From Embleya hyalina (GTDB lineage Bacteria; Actinomycetota; Actinomycetes; Streptomycetales; Streptomycetaceae), in assembly GCF_003967355.1 (NCBI RefSeq), contig NZ_BIFH01000029.1:1-64000 (forward strand): a stretch of DNA of 64,000 bases, read 5' to 3'. Shown here in pieces: positions 49,666-59,201 of this stretch. How positions within the stretch are numbered: the first letter of the stretch is position 1; the number at the start of each line of letters is the position of its first letter. Made by a program: the position numbers and the translations under genes. The notes beneath the pieces were generated by a model. That model searched no databases, was not told the origin of the DNA, and saw only the letters and a list, made by a program, of their open reading frames with translations.

Positions 49666-51732
49666 TCAGGTGAGGGGCTTGATGGTGCTTCCGGACTTGA
49701 GGGTGGCCACCAGTTGGGGGCGGGCCGCGGTATTCGGGGCGGCGCCGGGGGACTTGAGGATCAGCCGGCGGGCGTCCGCCGAGCCGGCGAGGGGGGCGGA
49801 GGCGGTCAGCTTGACCACGTCCCGGCTGCCGGCCGCGACCAGGTACCAGGTGCCGGATCGGGCGCGCCACCACGTGCCGGCGACGATGTCGTTGGCCGAG
49901 CGGCTGCACGCGGGCGAGTCGGCGACCCGCTCGACGGTCTGCGCGCCGTCCGCTCCGGCCCCGGGCGGCAGGAACTGGACCACGACGTCGCCACCACCCC
50001 GACGGTCGAACGCGTGCACGCACGACCACATGCCGTCCCCGGCCGCCTCCGGCAGGTCGAAGTGGGCGAACTCCCAGTTGTCCACCAGCCGCAGCCCCCG
50101 CCCGCGCAGCGTCTCCAGCACGCATGCCGTACGCGACCAGACGGTCAGCGCGCGCTCGGTCGAGGCCGCCTCCGCCGGCCGGCCGGTGTGCGCGAACTCC
50201 GGCGGCGGCATGTAGGTGAGATGGGTCGCGGACATCTCACCCAGGTCCGCGAGCAGGTACGGCCGACCGTCGGCCGCGCGCCCGGACACCAGTTCGAGCA
50301 CGGGCACCGTCGCACAGCCCTCGGCCGCCGTGCCGGGATCCGGCATCGGAGCGGTCGTTCCGTCGGTGACCGGCAGCGGCCTGCTCCTGTCGTCGGGTCG
50401 GCGCAGATCCCGGATCGCCGCCTCGTCCACCCACGGCGCGAGCAACATCCGCACACCCTCCACACCCCGGTGCAACACCACGGCCGAGGCCGAGCGGGCG
50501 TCCGAGTCGTCGGCCGCGGCCACGTCGAGACGGCGACCACCCTGCTCCTCGGTGTAGCGGGCCAGGCGCGTGCCGTCGGTGAGCAGGACCACCGCGGCCC
50601 CCGCGACGTCGCCCGCGTACAGCAGGCGCGGCAGGTCGCCCGGCGGGCCGGCGGCGGCGCCCGGGCCGAGCGCGACGACGGTGCCGGCCTCGGGCTCGAC
50701 CCAGGCCCGGACCGCGCGCCCGGTCAACGCCTGGTCGCCGGCGCGCGGCCCCCGGGTGGACCAGACGTCGAAGTCCAGCCGGGTGGTGGTGGTCCAGGCG
50801 TCGGCCGGAACCACCCGGGGCGCCCCGACCACGACCCGGGCGGCGGGCGCGACCGGGGTGGCGGGTGCGACCCCGGTCGCGGGTGCGACCCGGGTGTCGG
50901 ACTCGGTCGCGTCGCCGGCGTACGGAACGAGGGCCGCCAGCACCGCCACGACCGCGATCGCGACCGGCGCGGTACGCCTGCGGCGCCGTCGGCGCAGCAG
51001 GTCCGACGGGGTGGCCCGGAGCGTGCACGGGTCGAAGAGGGCGGCGTGCAGCAGTCGGCCCGCCGCCGATCCGGGCCCGCCGGCGAGTCCCACCGGGTCG
51101 GCCGCGAGTGCGTCGGCCTCGGCCTCCGCGCTCGCGACGTCCTCGACGCCGGCGATCGACAACAGCTCGACCACTGCGGCCGGATCGAGACCTTCGAGCA
51201 CCCGCAACACGTAGGCGGCCCGCCCCGGCCCCGACAGTCGGCCCAGCGCCTGCTCGATCGCCGGCTCGTCGGCGCCGCCGGTCGGCGGGAACAGGCGCAG
51301 TCCCCAGACCTGCGGCAGGGCCGCCGGCCGGGCCGCCCACCGCCGGGTGGACCGACACCGCAGCAGCGCGCCGCGCACGATCCGCAGCCGGACGAGTTCC
51401 GCGTCGCCCATCCCCGCCGCGCCCGGCCGACGCCGGAGGTCGCGCCATCGACCGGGCAGCGCGTTCTGCACCAGGGCATGGGCCGTGAGCACCCGGCGGT
51501 GCCGCTCCAGGCCGGTTGGCAGGATCAGGTAGGCGAGCCGCACCAGTTCGGGGTAGCGGCCGACCACCAAAGCCTCGGTACGGCGCACCGCGCGCCCGTC
51601 GAGCCGCCGCCGACACAGATCGGCCGGCTCCGCTCGGACCCGTCGCGCCCGACCCCCGATGCCCGGGTCGCTCCCGAGGTCCCGGACGGGCTCGGCCGCC
51701 GGTTCCGACGCGCTCTCGTGACCGCCTGGCAT
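49666..51732 (-). CDS. Sigma-factor-like N-domain fused to membrane-anchored outer domain
   Basis: A 688-residue protein. Residues about 60-110 resemble sigma region 2 (RYPELVRLAYLILPTGLERH), and 190-240 resemble a degenerate sigma region 4 (GRAAYVLRVLEGLDPAAVVE, then LLSIAGVEDVASAEAEADAL). A poly-Arg stretch and a single membrane helix (TAPVAIAVVAVLAALVPYAG) follow near residue 290, then an outer region of about 390 residues with WSRTACVLETLRGRGLRLVD and DGMWSCVHAFDRRGGGD, with pairs of Cys. This topology would hold a decayed sigma-like domain at the membrane with an external sensor. ATG at 51732 has AGGGGA 9 nt upstream. Family function unknown. Confidence 0.75.
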   Translation of the reverse strand: MPGGHESASEPAAEPVRDLGSDPGIGGRARRVRAEPADLCRRRLDGRAVRRTEALVVGRYPELVRLAYLILPTGLERHRRVLTAHALVQNALPGRWRDLRRRPGAAGMGDAELVRLRIVRGALLRCRSTRRWAARPAALPQVWGLRLFPPTGGADEPAIEQALGRLSGPGRAAYVLRVLEGLDPAAVVELLSIAGVEDVASAEAEADALAADPVGLAGGPGSAAGRLLHAALFDPCTLRATPSDLLRRRRRRRTAPVAIAVVAVLAALVPYAGDATESDTRVAPATGVAPATPVAPAARVVVGAPRVVPADAWTTTTRLDFDVWSTRGPRAGDQALTGRAVRAWVEPEAGTVVALGPGAAAGPPGDLPRLLYAGDVAGAAVVLLTDGTRLARYTEEQGGRRLDVAAADDSDARSASAVVLHRGVEGVRMLLAPWVDEAAIRDLRRPDDRSRPLPVTDGTTAPMPDPGTAAEGCATVPVLELVSGRAADGRPYLLADLGEMSATHLTYMPPPEFAHTGRPAEAASTERALTVWSRTACVLETLRGRGLRLVDNWEFAHFDLPEAAGDGMWSCVHAFDRRGGGDVVVQFLPPGAGADGAQTVERVADSPACSRSANDIVAGTWWRARSGTWYLVAAGSRDVVKLTASAPLAGSADARRLILKSPGAAPNTAARPQLVATLKSGSTIKPLT

Positions 51733-51930
51733 GTGATGGGTCCCCTCTCGCCGCGCCGTGGTCGGCTCCCGCGACCGGGTGCGGGGCCGTGATGGCCAAC
51801 GAGCGCCCTCGAAAGGGGTCACACATAGTACGAAAATCTCTATTGTAGGGCGCTTTTCGATCGGCTCGGGTGCCTCTCGAGTCGCGATCGGCCACTTCCC
51901 GACCCGCTGCCCGACGGCCCCTCCCCGGGG

Positions 51931-52581
51931 TCAGCCCGGCGCGACGAACCCCGACTCGTAGGCCGCGATCACCGCCTGGGTGCGATCACGCGCGCTCAAC
52001 TTGGCCAGCAGCGCGCTCACATGGCTCTTGACCGTCTCGGTGCCCAGGTACAGCTCCGCCGCGATCTCGGCGTTGTTCAATCCGCGGGCCATCGCCCGCA
52101 ACACGTCGGCCTCGCGATCGGTCAGCTTGGCCCGGGCCACCGCGTCGCTGCGCACGGTCTTCCCGAAACGCTCGGCCAACGCGCGCAGTTTCGCCGGGAA
52201 GAGCAGCGAATCCCCCGTGGCCAGCGCCCGCACCGCACCGGTGATCTCCGCCGGACGGGCCCGCTTGAGCAGGAAGCCGTGCGCGCCGACCCGAAGCGCC
52301 TCGTAGACGTATTCGTCGTTCTCGAACGTGGTGATGATCAGGATCTTCGGCGGCTGATCGAGGTGCGCGAGGAGGTCGCGGGTGGCCTGGATGCCGTCCA
52401 CCCGGGGCATCCGCACATCCATCGCGACCACGTCCGGGCGCAGCGACCGGACCAGCGCGAGCACCCCCGCGCCGTCGTCGGCCTCGCCGACCACCTCGAA
52501 GTCGGGCTGTGCGGCCAGGACGGCCCGCAGGCCGGCCCGCACCAGTTCGTTGTCGTCCACCAGCAGAATCCGGATCGTCAC
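51931..52581 (-). CDS. NarL/LuxR-type response regulator
   Basis: A 216-residue regulator: receiver domain (residues 1-120) with acidic pair in LLVDDNELVRAGLR, phospho-acceptor Asp in PDVVAMDVRMPRVDG and Lys in GFLLKRARP; C-terminal LuxR helix-turn-helix (LTDREADVLRAMARGLNNAE, then LYLGTETVKSHVSALLAKL). GTG overlaps the end of the kinase gene. It pairs with the kinase upstream and probably controls the divergent ABC transporter. Confidence 0.95.
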   Translation of the reverse strand: MTIRILLVDDNELVRAGLRAVLAAQPDFEVVGEADDGAGVLALVRSLRPDVVAMDVRMPRVDGIQATRDLLAHLDQPPKILIITTFENDEYVYEALRVGAHGFLLKRARPAEITGAVRALATGDSLLFPAKLRALAERFGKTVRSDAVARAKLTDREADVLRAMARGLNNAEIAAELYLGTETVKSHVSALLAKLSARDRTQAVIAAYESGFVAPG

Positions 52582-53843
52582 GACGCCCACCGTAGGGGCA
52601 GCCGGGCGTGCACCCGCCAGTAGCCGTCGTGCGGCCCCGCGGTGGCCTCGCCGCCGAGCAGCGCGGCCCGCTCGCGGATGCCCCGCAGCCCACTGCCGCT
52701 GCCCCCGCCGGTCCCCCGCCGCCCCGCCTCCGCCGAGGGTGTGCCGTTGCGCACGGTCAGCTCGACCTCGTGGTCGTGCACCGCCACGGTGACCTCGACC
52801 GGTACCGGACCCGCGTGCCGCAGCACGTTGGTCAGCGATTCCTGCACGATCCGGTAGCCCTCGCGCGAGATCACCGCCGGCACCGCGTCGAGCGAGCCCA
52901 GCACCCGCACCTCGACCGAGGCGCCCGCGCCGCGTGTGGTGTCGGCGAGCACCTTCAGCTCGGCCAGCCCCGGCCGGGGCGCGGCCGGCTCCGGCGCGTC
53001 GCGCAACAGCAGCAGCATGCGCTCCAGGTCCTCCAGCGCCTGCCGCCCGGTCACCTCGATCGCGTCCAGTGCCCGGTCGGCGAAGGCCGGGTCGGTGGCG
53101 AGCAGTTGCCGTGCCGCGCCCGCTTGCAGCACGGTCACAGACAACGCGTGGCCGATCGAGTCGTGCAGTTCGCGCGCGAGCCGGTTGTGTTCGAGCAGTT
53201 GCTCGGTACGCCGTTCGAGGGCGGCCAGCTTCTCGCTCGCGGACGGCCCGAGCAGCCGCTTGGCCAGCACGGTGAGCAGCAGGCCCGCACCGACCAGGTA
53301 GGCCAGCGCCGCGACGATGACGGCCAGGCCCAGCGGGACCAGCCACCAGTGCGCGGCGCCGCCCGGGAAGCTCGCCCCGTCGAACGCCAGACCGTCACCG
53401 GTCGCGGGCGACCCGATCATCGCCACGGCGGTGAAGATCGCGGACGCCGCCGGCGCGAGCCCGAGCCAGCCCAGTTCGACCCGCAGCACCAGCCACAGTG
53501 CCGTGCGCCAGCGGTCGGGCCAGGTCTGCGATCGGGTGACCGCGATGTCGCTCTCGTCGCCGGGGCGCAGCAGCAGCCGGGCCTGGAACCCCTCGAACCG
53601 GCGCGCCTCGGCGATCAGCCCGAACGCGGTCAGGATCGGGACGGGCACGGCCAGCAGCGCGACGCCGTGGCCGAGCCCGCCGTCGCCCTCCAGGCCGGGA
53701 TAGACCATGGCTGTCGCGACGCCCAGGAGCAGGCCCGTGAACAGGTGGAAGCCACGCGTGTAGGTGGCGGCCGTGACCAGGGGCCGGGCGAGGCGACGGA
53801 GCCGGGCGCGCGGCGAGCTGCGGGACGAAACGATGCGGAACAC
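52578..53843 (-). CDS. Sensor histidine kinase (HisKA_3, NarL-partner type)
   Basis: A 421-residue membrane kinase. About five hydrophobic helices in residues 20-215, then the dimerisation/phospho-acceptor His in RELHDSIGHALSVTVLQAGA, and an ATPase domain with YRIVQESLTNVLRHAGPVPV (N box) and GSGLRGIRERAALLGGEAT (G box). No extracellular loop domain is visible, so the signal is probably sensed within the membrane, as in antibiotic- or lipid-responsive kinases next to ABC transporters. GTG start near GGCGGGG. Coupled to the response regulator downstream. Confidence 0.93.
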   Translation of the reverse strand: MFRIVSSRSSPRARLRRLARPLVTAATYTRGFHLFTGLLLGVATAMVYPGLEGDGGLGHGVALLAVPVPILTAFGLIAEARRFEGFQARLLLRPGDESDIAVTRSQTWPDRWRTALWLVLRVELGWLGLAPAASAIFTAVAMIGSPATGDGLAFDGASFPGGAAHWWLVPLGLAVIVAALAYLVGAGLLLTVLAKRLLGPSASEKLAALERRTEQLLEHNRLARELHDSIGHALSVTVLQAGAARQLLATDPAFADRALDAIEVTGRQALEDLERMLLLLRDAPEPAAPRPGLAELKVLADTTRGAGASVEVRVLGSLDAVPAVISREGYRIVQESLTNVLRHAGPVPVEVTVAVHDHEVELTVRNGTPSAEAGRRGTGGGSGSGLRGIRERAALLGGEATAGPHDGYWRVHARLPLRWAS

Positions 53844-53913
53844 CCCGCCATCCTGGCGGGTCGCCCCGGCGGCGACCTCCCCCGCCCGGGGGAGACCGTC
53901 CCCACGGTTGGGG

Positions 53914-53937
53914 GATCCGGCCCGGGGTCCCCGGATC
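53914..53937. promoter_or_regulatory. Inverted repeat in kinase/ABC divergent gap
   Basis: GATCCGG (53914-53920) and CCGGATC (53931-53937) form a 7-bp inverted repeat with a 10-bp spacer, in the 205-bp gap between the kinase and the ABC transporter. It may be the response regulator's site or part of a leader hairpin. Confidence 0.4.
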
Positions 53938-54048
53938 GCAGTCTTGAGGCACCGCAGCAACCGGGCGGCGACCACCGGGTGTCGACGAGGTCTTCGGGCC
54001 CACACCCTCCGCATCGACTCGGCCGAACCGGCCCGGGGAGCACCACAG

Positions 54049-54771
54049 ATGATCCGCATCCGAAGCCTGACGAAGCGCTACGGCGACGTCCTCGCCGTCG
54101 ACGACCTCGACGTCGAGATCGCGGCCGGCACCGTGACCGGCTTCCTCGGCCCCAACGGCTCGGGCAAGTCGACGACCATGCGGATCGCCCTGGGCCTGGA
54201 CCGCCCGACCTCGGGCGGGATCACCATCGACGGCCGGGCCTACGGCGAGCTGCCCGACCCGCTGCGCCACGTGGGCGCCCTGCTGGACGCGGGGGCGGTA
54301 CACCGGCGCCGACGCGGCTACGACCACCTGCTCTTCCTGGCCCGGTCCAACCGCATACCGAGGTCGCGGGTCGACGAGGTGCTGGCGCAGGTGGGGATGA
54401 CCGACGCGGCCCACCGCCGCGCCGGCACCTACTCGCTGGGGATGCGTCAGCGCCTGGGCATCGCCGCCGCGCTGCTCGGTGACCCCGGCGTGCTGATCTT
54501 CGACGAGCCGGTCAACGGCCTGGATCCGGAGGGCATCCGGTGGATCCGCGAGCTGATCCGCTCGCTGGCCGCCGAGGGCCGCACGGTGTTCGTGTCCAGC
54601 CATCTGATGAGCGAGATGGCGCTGACCGCCGACCACCTGGTGGTGATCGCCGGCGGGCGACTGCTGGCCGACACCGGGTTGACCGACTTCGTCGGCGACG
54701 GCCCGTCCCTGGAAGACGTCTATCTCCGGCTGACCGCCGGACACGAGCAATACGCGGGAGGTGGCCGGTGA
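54049..54771 (+). CDS. ABC transporter ATP-binding protein
   Basis: A 240-residue ATPase: Walker A LGPNGSGKSTTMRIALG, signature YSLGMRQRLGIAAALLGDP (SLGMRQRL), Walker B VLIFDEPVNGLDPEG and the H-loop in VFVSSHLMSEMAL. It belongs to the drug/antimicrobial-peptide exporter group that pairs with ABC-2 permeases. ATG at 54049; divergent from the two-component genes. The stop overlaps the permease start. Confidence 0.95.
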   Translation: MIRIRSLTKRYGDVLAVDDLDVEIAAGTVTGFLGPNGSGKSTTMRIALGLDRPTSGGITIDGRAYGELPDPLRHVGALLDAGAVHRRRRGYDHLLFLARSNRIPRSRVDEVLAQVGMTDAAHRRAGTYSLGMRQRLGIAAALLGDPGVLIFDEPVNGLDPEGIRWIRELIRSLAAEGRTVFVSSHLMSEMALTADHLVVIAGGRLLADTGLTDFVGDGPSLEDVYLRLTAGHEQYAGGGR

Positions 54772-55589
54772 TGACCACGGCAATGCAGGAGACCACGACA
54801 ACGCGGCGGACCGGGGCGACGCGCGTGCCCGGGACGAGCTTCGCGGCGGCCCTGGAGGCCGAGTGGATCAAGCTCCGCTCGGTGCCCTCGACCCGCTGGC
54901 TGCCCCTGGCCACGGTGCTCTCGATCGCCGGCGTCGGCGCCCTGGTCGACGCGTTCGTCGCCGAGGGCCAACGCCGCGAGGACGGTGCCGAATACGACGC
55001 CTTCACCCTCGTGCACTACGGCGTCAACTTCGGCCAACTGGCCCTGGTGGCCTTCGCGGTGCTGGCGGTGGCGGGCGAATACGGCGCGGGCACCATCCGT
55101 GCCTCGCTGGCCGCGGTGCCCGACCGGCGGCTCTTCGCCGTCGCCAAGCTGACCGTGATCACCGCCGTGGCCCTGGTCACGGCGATCGTCTCGAGTCTGA
55201 CCTGCACCCTGACGGCCCGGTTGCTGCTGCCCGCCGGCGACATCTCGTTGACCGCCGCGGCCACCTGGCGCACGGCGTTCGGTCAGGTGGTCTATCTGGT
55301 GCTGCTCGCGGTGATCTGTGCGGGCGTCACCTTCGTGCTGCGCACGCCGATGGCCTCGATGGGTCTGCTGATCCCGTTGATCTTCCTCGGCACGGCCGCG
55401 CTCACCGCGATACCCGGGGTGCGCGAGGTGGCCAGGTTCCTGCCGGACAAGGCCGGTCAACGCGTCATGCGGCTGCGCGAGTTCAACGCCTACGAGTTGG
55501 CCCCGTGGCCGGGCGTCGCGGTGATGGCGCTGTGGGCGATCGCGGCGGTGGTCGCGGCGCTGACGGTGTTCCGCCGGCGCGACGTGTAA
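54771..55589 (+). CDS. ABC-2-type permease
   Basis: A 272-residue membrane protein with about six helices: the first follows FAAALEAEWIKLRSVPSTRW, a segment typical of actinomycete ABC-2 permeases; GEYGAGTIRASLAAVPDRRL is another hallmark. GGGAGG lies 9 nt before ATG; GTG three bases upstream may be used instead. Together with the ATPase it forms an exporter likely acting in resistance to a membrane-active compound. Confidence 0.92.
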   Translation: MTTAMQETTTTRRTGATRVPGTSFAAALEAEWIKLRSVPSTRWLPLATVLSIAGVGALVDAFVAEGQRREDGAEYDAFTLVHYGVNFGQLALVAFAVLAVAGEYGAGTIRASLAAVPDRRLFAVAKLTVITAVALVTAIVSSLTCTLTARLLLPAGDISLTAAATWRTAFGQVVYLVLLAVICAGVTFVLRTPMASMGLLIPLIFLGTAALTAIPGVREVARFLPDKAGQRVMRLREFNAYELAPWPGVAVMALWAIAAVVAALTVFRRRDV

Positions 55590-55640
55590 CCACCGCTACG
55601 CTCCGGTTACCCACGGTCACTTCTGGGAACTCCAGAGCGC

Positions 55641-57017
55641 ATGTCCAGATGGCGGCGGCGCGAGACGGCGGCAGGCGAGCCCCTGCCGCCGACGCGGCGC
55701 AACACCGAATTCCTGTTGCTCGTGTTCGCGGTCCTGGTCCCGGTCTTCGCCTACGCGAACGTCGGCCTGGCCAGGCACGGCTCGATTCCCCCGGACACCG
55801 CGAAATACGGCCTGGGGCTGGGCCTGCTGGTCCTGATCGCGCACATCCTGGTCCGCTTCTTCGCGCCCTACGCCGATCCGGTGCTGCTGCCGATCGCCGC
55901 CCTGCTCAACGGTCTGGGGCTGGTGTTGATCTACCGACTCGACCTGGAGACGCCGAACGTGCAGGCCGCGTCCTCGCAACTGATGTGGTCGGCCATCGGG
56001 GTGATCCTGTTCGCGGCCGTGATGATCGCCGTGCGCGATCACCGCTCCCTCGGCAAGTACGCCTATCTCGCCGCCGCCGTCGCGCTGTTCCTGATGATCG
56101 TCCCGGTCTTCTTCCCCGCCATCAACGGCGCGAAGGTGTGGATCCGGCTGGGCTCGTTCTCGTTGCAGCCCGGCGAGTTCGCGAAGATCATCCTGGTCGT
56201 CTTCTTCGCGTCCTACCTCGCCGGCACGCGCGAGACGCTGATGATGATCGGGCGCCGGTTCTGCGGCGTGAACCTGCCCCGCGGCCGCGACCTGGGACCG
56301 GTGCTCGCCGTGTGGCTGACCTCGGTCGGCATCCTGGTCCTGGAACGCGATCTGGGCACGTCCGTCCTCTACTTCGGCGCGTTCGTGGTGATGCTCTACG
56401 TGGCCACCGCCCGGATCGGCTGGATCCTGGTCGGCCTGATCCTGATCGCCCTCGGCGCGTTCGTGGTCGGCTCCGCCGAACCGCACGTCCACAGCCGCGT
56501 ACAGAACTGGATGGACCCGTTCGCGAGCATCCACGCGGGCCTGGGCCCGGGGCAACTCGCCCAGTCGCTGTTCTGTTTCGCCGCCGGCGGCCTGCTCGGC
56601 GCGGGCCTCGGCCTGGGCCACTCGATCCTGGTCGGGTTCGCCGCAAAGAGCGACTTCATCCTCGCCACCGTCGGCGAGGAGCTGGGACTCACCGGCATCG
56701 CCGCGCTGTTGGTGCTCTACGCGCTCCTGGTCGCCCGCGGCTTCCGGGCGGGGCTGACCGCGCCGGACGCGTTCGGCTCGCTGCTGGCCTACGGGCTGTC
56801 CGCCGTGCTGGCGATCCAGGTGTTCGTGGTCGCCGGCGGGGTGACCGCACTGATCCCGCTGACCGGCATGACCATGCCCTTCCTCGCCCAGGGCGGCTCG
56901 TCCGTGGTCACCAACTGGGCCCTGATCGCCCTGCTGATGAAGATCAGCGACCGGGGCCGCCGCCCGCTCGCGCCGATCGAGGAACCCGTCCCGCTGCCCG
57001 AGGAGGTGCGCGCGTGA
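55641..57017 (+). CDS. FtsW/RodA/SpoVE-family peptidoglycan polymerase
   Basis: A 458-residue SEDS-family glycosyltransferase with ten or more helices. Conserved parts are KVWIRLGSFSLQPGEFAKII, LERDLGTSVLYFG (catalytic-type Asp), NWMDPF, and PLTGMTMPFLAQGGSSVVTN. It polymerises lipid II together with a partner penicillin-binding protein, which is the next gene (4-bp GTGA overlap). The N-terminal 20 residues are basic and cytoplasmic. It is not in the division/cell-wall cluster, so it is probably the RodA/FtsW paralogue that pairs with PbpA. Confidence 0.93.
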   Translation: MSRWRRRETAAGEPLPPTRRNTEFLLLVFAVLVPVFAYANVGLARHGSIPPDTAKYGLGLGLLVLIAHILVRFFAPYADPVLLPIAALLNGLGLVLIYRLDLETPNVQAASSQLMWSAIGVILFAAVMIAVRDHRSLGKYAYLAAAVALFLMIVPVFFPAINGAKVWIRLGSFSLQPGEFAKIILVVFFASYLAGTRETLMMIGRRFCGVNLPRGRDLGPVLAVWLTSVGILVLERDLGTSVLYFGAFVVMLYVATARIGWILVGLILIALGAFVVGSAEPHVHSRVQNWMDPFASIHAGLGPGQLAQSLFCFAAGGLLGAGLGLGHSILVGFAAKSDFILATVGEELGLTGIAALLVLYALLVARGFRAGLTAPDAFGSLLAYGLSAVLAIQVFVVAGGVTALIPLTGMTMPFLAQGGSSVVTNWALIALLMKISDRGRRPLAPIEEPVPLPEEVRA

Positions 57018-58483
57018 TCGTCACCGCCCGACGCGCCGCCGGATTCTGCCTGCTGCTGCTGCTCGCGCTGCTCGGCAACGCGACCTGGGTCCAGGCCCAC
57101 AAGGCCGACACCTACGACCACATGAGCGGCAACCGCCGTCCGCAGATCATCCGTTACCAGCAACCGCGCGGCGACATCCTGGTGGCCGACGCGCCGATCA
57201 CCGGATCGCCGCACACGGCCGATTCCTTCGACCTGGCCTACGGACGCAGCTACACCGACGGCCCGCTCTACGCCCCGGTCACCGGCTACGCCTCCCAGCT
57301 CTACGGCACCTCGCTCCTGGAGGGCGTCGAGGACGACATCCTCGCGGGCACCGATCCGCGCCTGGGCGCCTGGCCGGTGATCACCGCCGTCACCCGCAGG
57401 CGCAGCGCCGCCGGCAACGTGGCCACCACCATCCTGCCCGCGGCCCAACAGGCCGCGTTCAACGGCCTGGCGAGCACCGGCAACAAGGGCGCGGTGGTCG
57501 CCCTCGACCCCACCACCGGCGCGATCCTGGCCCTGGTCAGCACCCCGTCCTACGACCCGGGCGCGGTGGCCGGCGCGAACCGGGCCGCCCGCGCCGCGTG
57601 GGCCGCGCTCGACGGCGACCCCGACCGGCCGATGCTCAACCGCGCGCTGCGCGAGACCTATCCCCCGGGCTCCACGTTCAAGGTGGTCACCGCCGCCGCC
57701 GCGCTCGCCTCCGGCACGGTCGCCGACCCCGACGAGCCGACCGCCACCCCCGACCCCTATCCGCTGCCGGAGACCCACACCCTGCTCGGCAACGAGGCCG
57801 ACGGTTGCCGCAACGCCTCGCTGCGCCACGCGCTGACGGTGTCCTGCAACACGGTCTTCGCCAAGCTCGGGGTGGACATGGGCGCCGAGGTGATGCGTCG
57901 TCAGGCCACCGCGTTCGGATTCGACGACCCGAAGTTGCGGATCCCGGTCGCGGTCACCCGGAGCGTGTTCCCCAAGAGCCCCGACCGACCGCAGACCGCG
58001 CTTTCCTCGATCGGCCAGTTCGACACCCGCGCCACCCCGCTCCAGATGGCGATGGTCGCCGCCGGCATCGCCAACGACGGCGAGGTGATGCGCCCGTACC
58101 TGGTCGAACGGCTCACCCGCGACGACGGCAGCACCGTAGTGGGCACCGAACGACAGACCCTGGCCCGCGCCGTCCCCCCGTCGGTGGCCCGCCGACTCCA
58201 GCGCATGATGCAGGACGTGGTCACCACCGGCACCGGCGGCAACGCCCGGATCGACGGCGCGGTCGTCGGCGGCAAGACCGGTACCGCCCAGCACGGCGAG
58301 CAAAACCGCGCCGTGCCCTACGCGTGGTTCATCGCGTACGCCAAGCCGAGCCCCGACGCGAAGCCCGCCGTCGCGGTCGCGGTCGTCGTGGAGGACGGCG
58401 CGGCCGACCGCGCCGACATCACCGGCGGCGGCCTGGCGGCCCCGATCGCCAAGGCCGTCATGACCGCCGTCCTGTCCCGCTGA
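57014..58483 (+). CDS. pbpA: Penicillin-binding protein (PbpA-like, class B)
   Basis: A 489-residue D,D-transpeptidase with one N-terminal membrane anchor (FCLLLLLALLGNATWVQA). Active-site motifs are PPGSTFKVV (SxxK), VSCNT (SxN) and GGKTGTAQ (KTG). The short N-terminal region before the catalytic domain is like mycobacterial PbpA. GTG start overlaps the stop of the SEDS partner, so both are made in fixed ratio. No pknA/pknB genes adjoin, unlike the classical locus; it may be a duplicate pair used in sporulation or stress. Confidence 0.94.
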   Translation: MIVTARRAAGFCLLLLLALLGNATWVQAHKADTYDHMSGNRRPQIIRYQQPRGDILVADAPITGSPHTADSFDLAYGRSYTDGPLYAPVTGYASQLYGTSLLEGVEDDILAGTDPRLGAWPVITAVTRRRSAAGNVATTILPAAQQAAFNGLASTGNKGAVVALDPTTGAILALVSTPSYDPGAVAGANRAARAAWAALDGDPDRPMLNRALRETYPPGSTFKVVTAAAALASGTVADPDEPTATPDPYPLPETHTLLGNEADGCRNASLRHALTVSCNTVFAKLGVDMGAEVMRRQATAFGFDDPKLRIPVAVTRSVFPKSPDRPQTALSSIGQFDTRATPLQMAMVAAGIANDGEVMRPYLVERLTRDDGSTVVGTERQTLARAVPPSVARRLQRMMQDVVTTGTGGNARIDGAVVGGKTGTAQHGEQNRAVPYAWFIAYAKPSPDAKPAVAVAVVVEDGAADRADITGGGLAAPIAKAVMTAVLSR

Positions 58484-58561
58484 CCACCCGCCCCGCAGGC
58501 CACCGCCGACCCGGCACCCTCACCGACTCCGCCGCCCCGGCCGCGACGGACCCGCCCGCGG

Positions 58562-59170
58562 TCAGCTCTTCCGCAACCCCGCCAGCACCCGGTCGATGAC
58601 CTCTCCCACCTCGCGCCGCGCCACCGCCGGATCGGCGGCACGCGCGGTGTACATGCTCGCCTCCGAGATCAACGAGGCCAGCAGCCGAGCCAGCGGCGGC
58701 ACCGGCAACTCGTCGATCTCGCCGTTGTCCATCGCCTGCCGCAGCCACGCCGCGAGCAACCCGTGCCCGTGCTCGTCCACCAACGCGTCCCACGACCCGG
58801 GCCCCAGCACCGCCGGGCCGTCCACCAGCACGATCCGCTGGAAGTCCCCGGTCGTACATACGTCCAGGAACGACTGGAAACCGTGTCGCAACTGATCCCA
58901 AGGTTCACTCGGATGGTCCTGGGCATGACGCATCTCGTGGGCGACGAGCGCCTCGGCCGCCTCGGCCGCGACGGTCTCCATCACGGCGCGGAACAGGTCG
59001 GCCTTGTCCTTGAAGTGGTGATAGAGCGCACCCCGGGTCACCCGGGCCTGCGCCACGATCTCCTCGGTACCGGTCTGTGCGTAGCCCCGGGTCGCGAACA
59101 ACTCGCGGGCGGCTGCCAACAGGGCCGCACGGGTGTCTGCGACATGTTGTGCCCGACGCGTGACCGCCAT
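58562..59170 (-). CDS. TetR-family regulator divergent from hpnH
   Basis: A 202-residue TetR protein: helix-turn-helix in LFATRGYAQTGTEEIVAQAR and VTRGALYHHFKDKADLFRAV; C-terminal domain of the TetR_C_33-like kind (DGPAVLGPGSWDALVDEHGH). It is divergent from hpnH, and the gap contains a 17-bp near-perfect palindrome. Control of hpnH is the straightforward inference. Confidence 0.92.
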   Translation of the reverse strand: MAVTRRAQHVADTRAALLAAARELFATRGYAQTGTEEIVAQARVTRGALYHHFKDKADLFRAVMETVAAEAAEALVAHEMRHAQDHPSEPWDQLRHGFQSFLDVCTTGDFQRIVLVDGPAVLGPGSWDALVDEHGHGLLAAWLRQAMDNGEIDELPVPPLARLLASLISEASMYTARAADPAVARREVGEVIDRVLAGLRKS

Positions 59171-59184
59171 ACAACCCCCACGTG

Positions 59185-59201
59185 ACGTACAGCCTGTATG
59201 T
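59185..59201. promoter_or_regulatory. TetR operator candidate upstream of hpnH
   Basis: ACGTACAGCCTGTATGT: arms ACGTACAG and CTGTATGT match at 7 of 8 positions around a central C. It lies 15 bp upstream of the TetR start codon. Confidence 0.65.
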
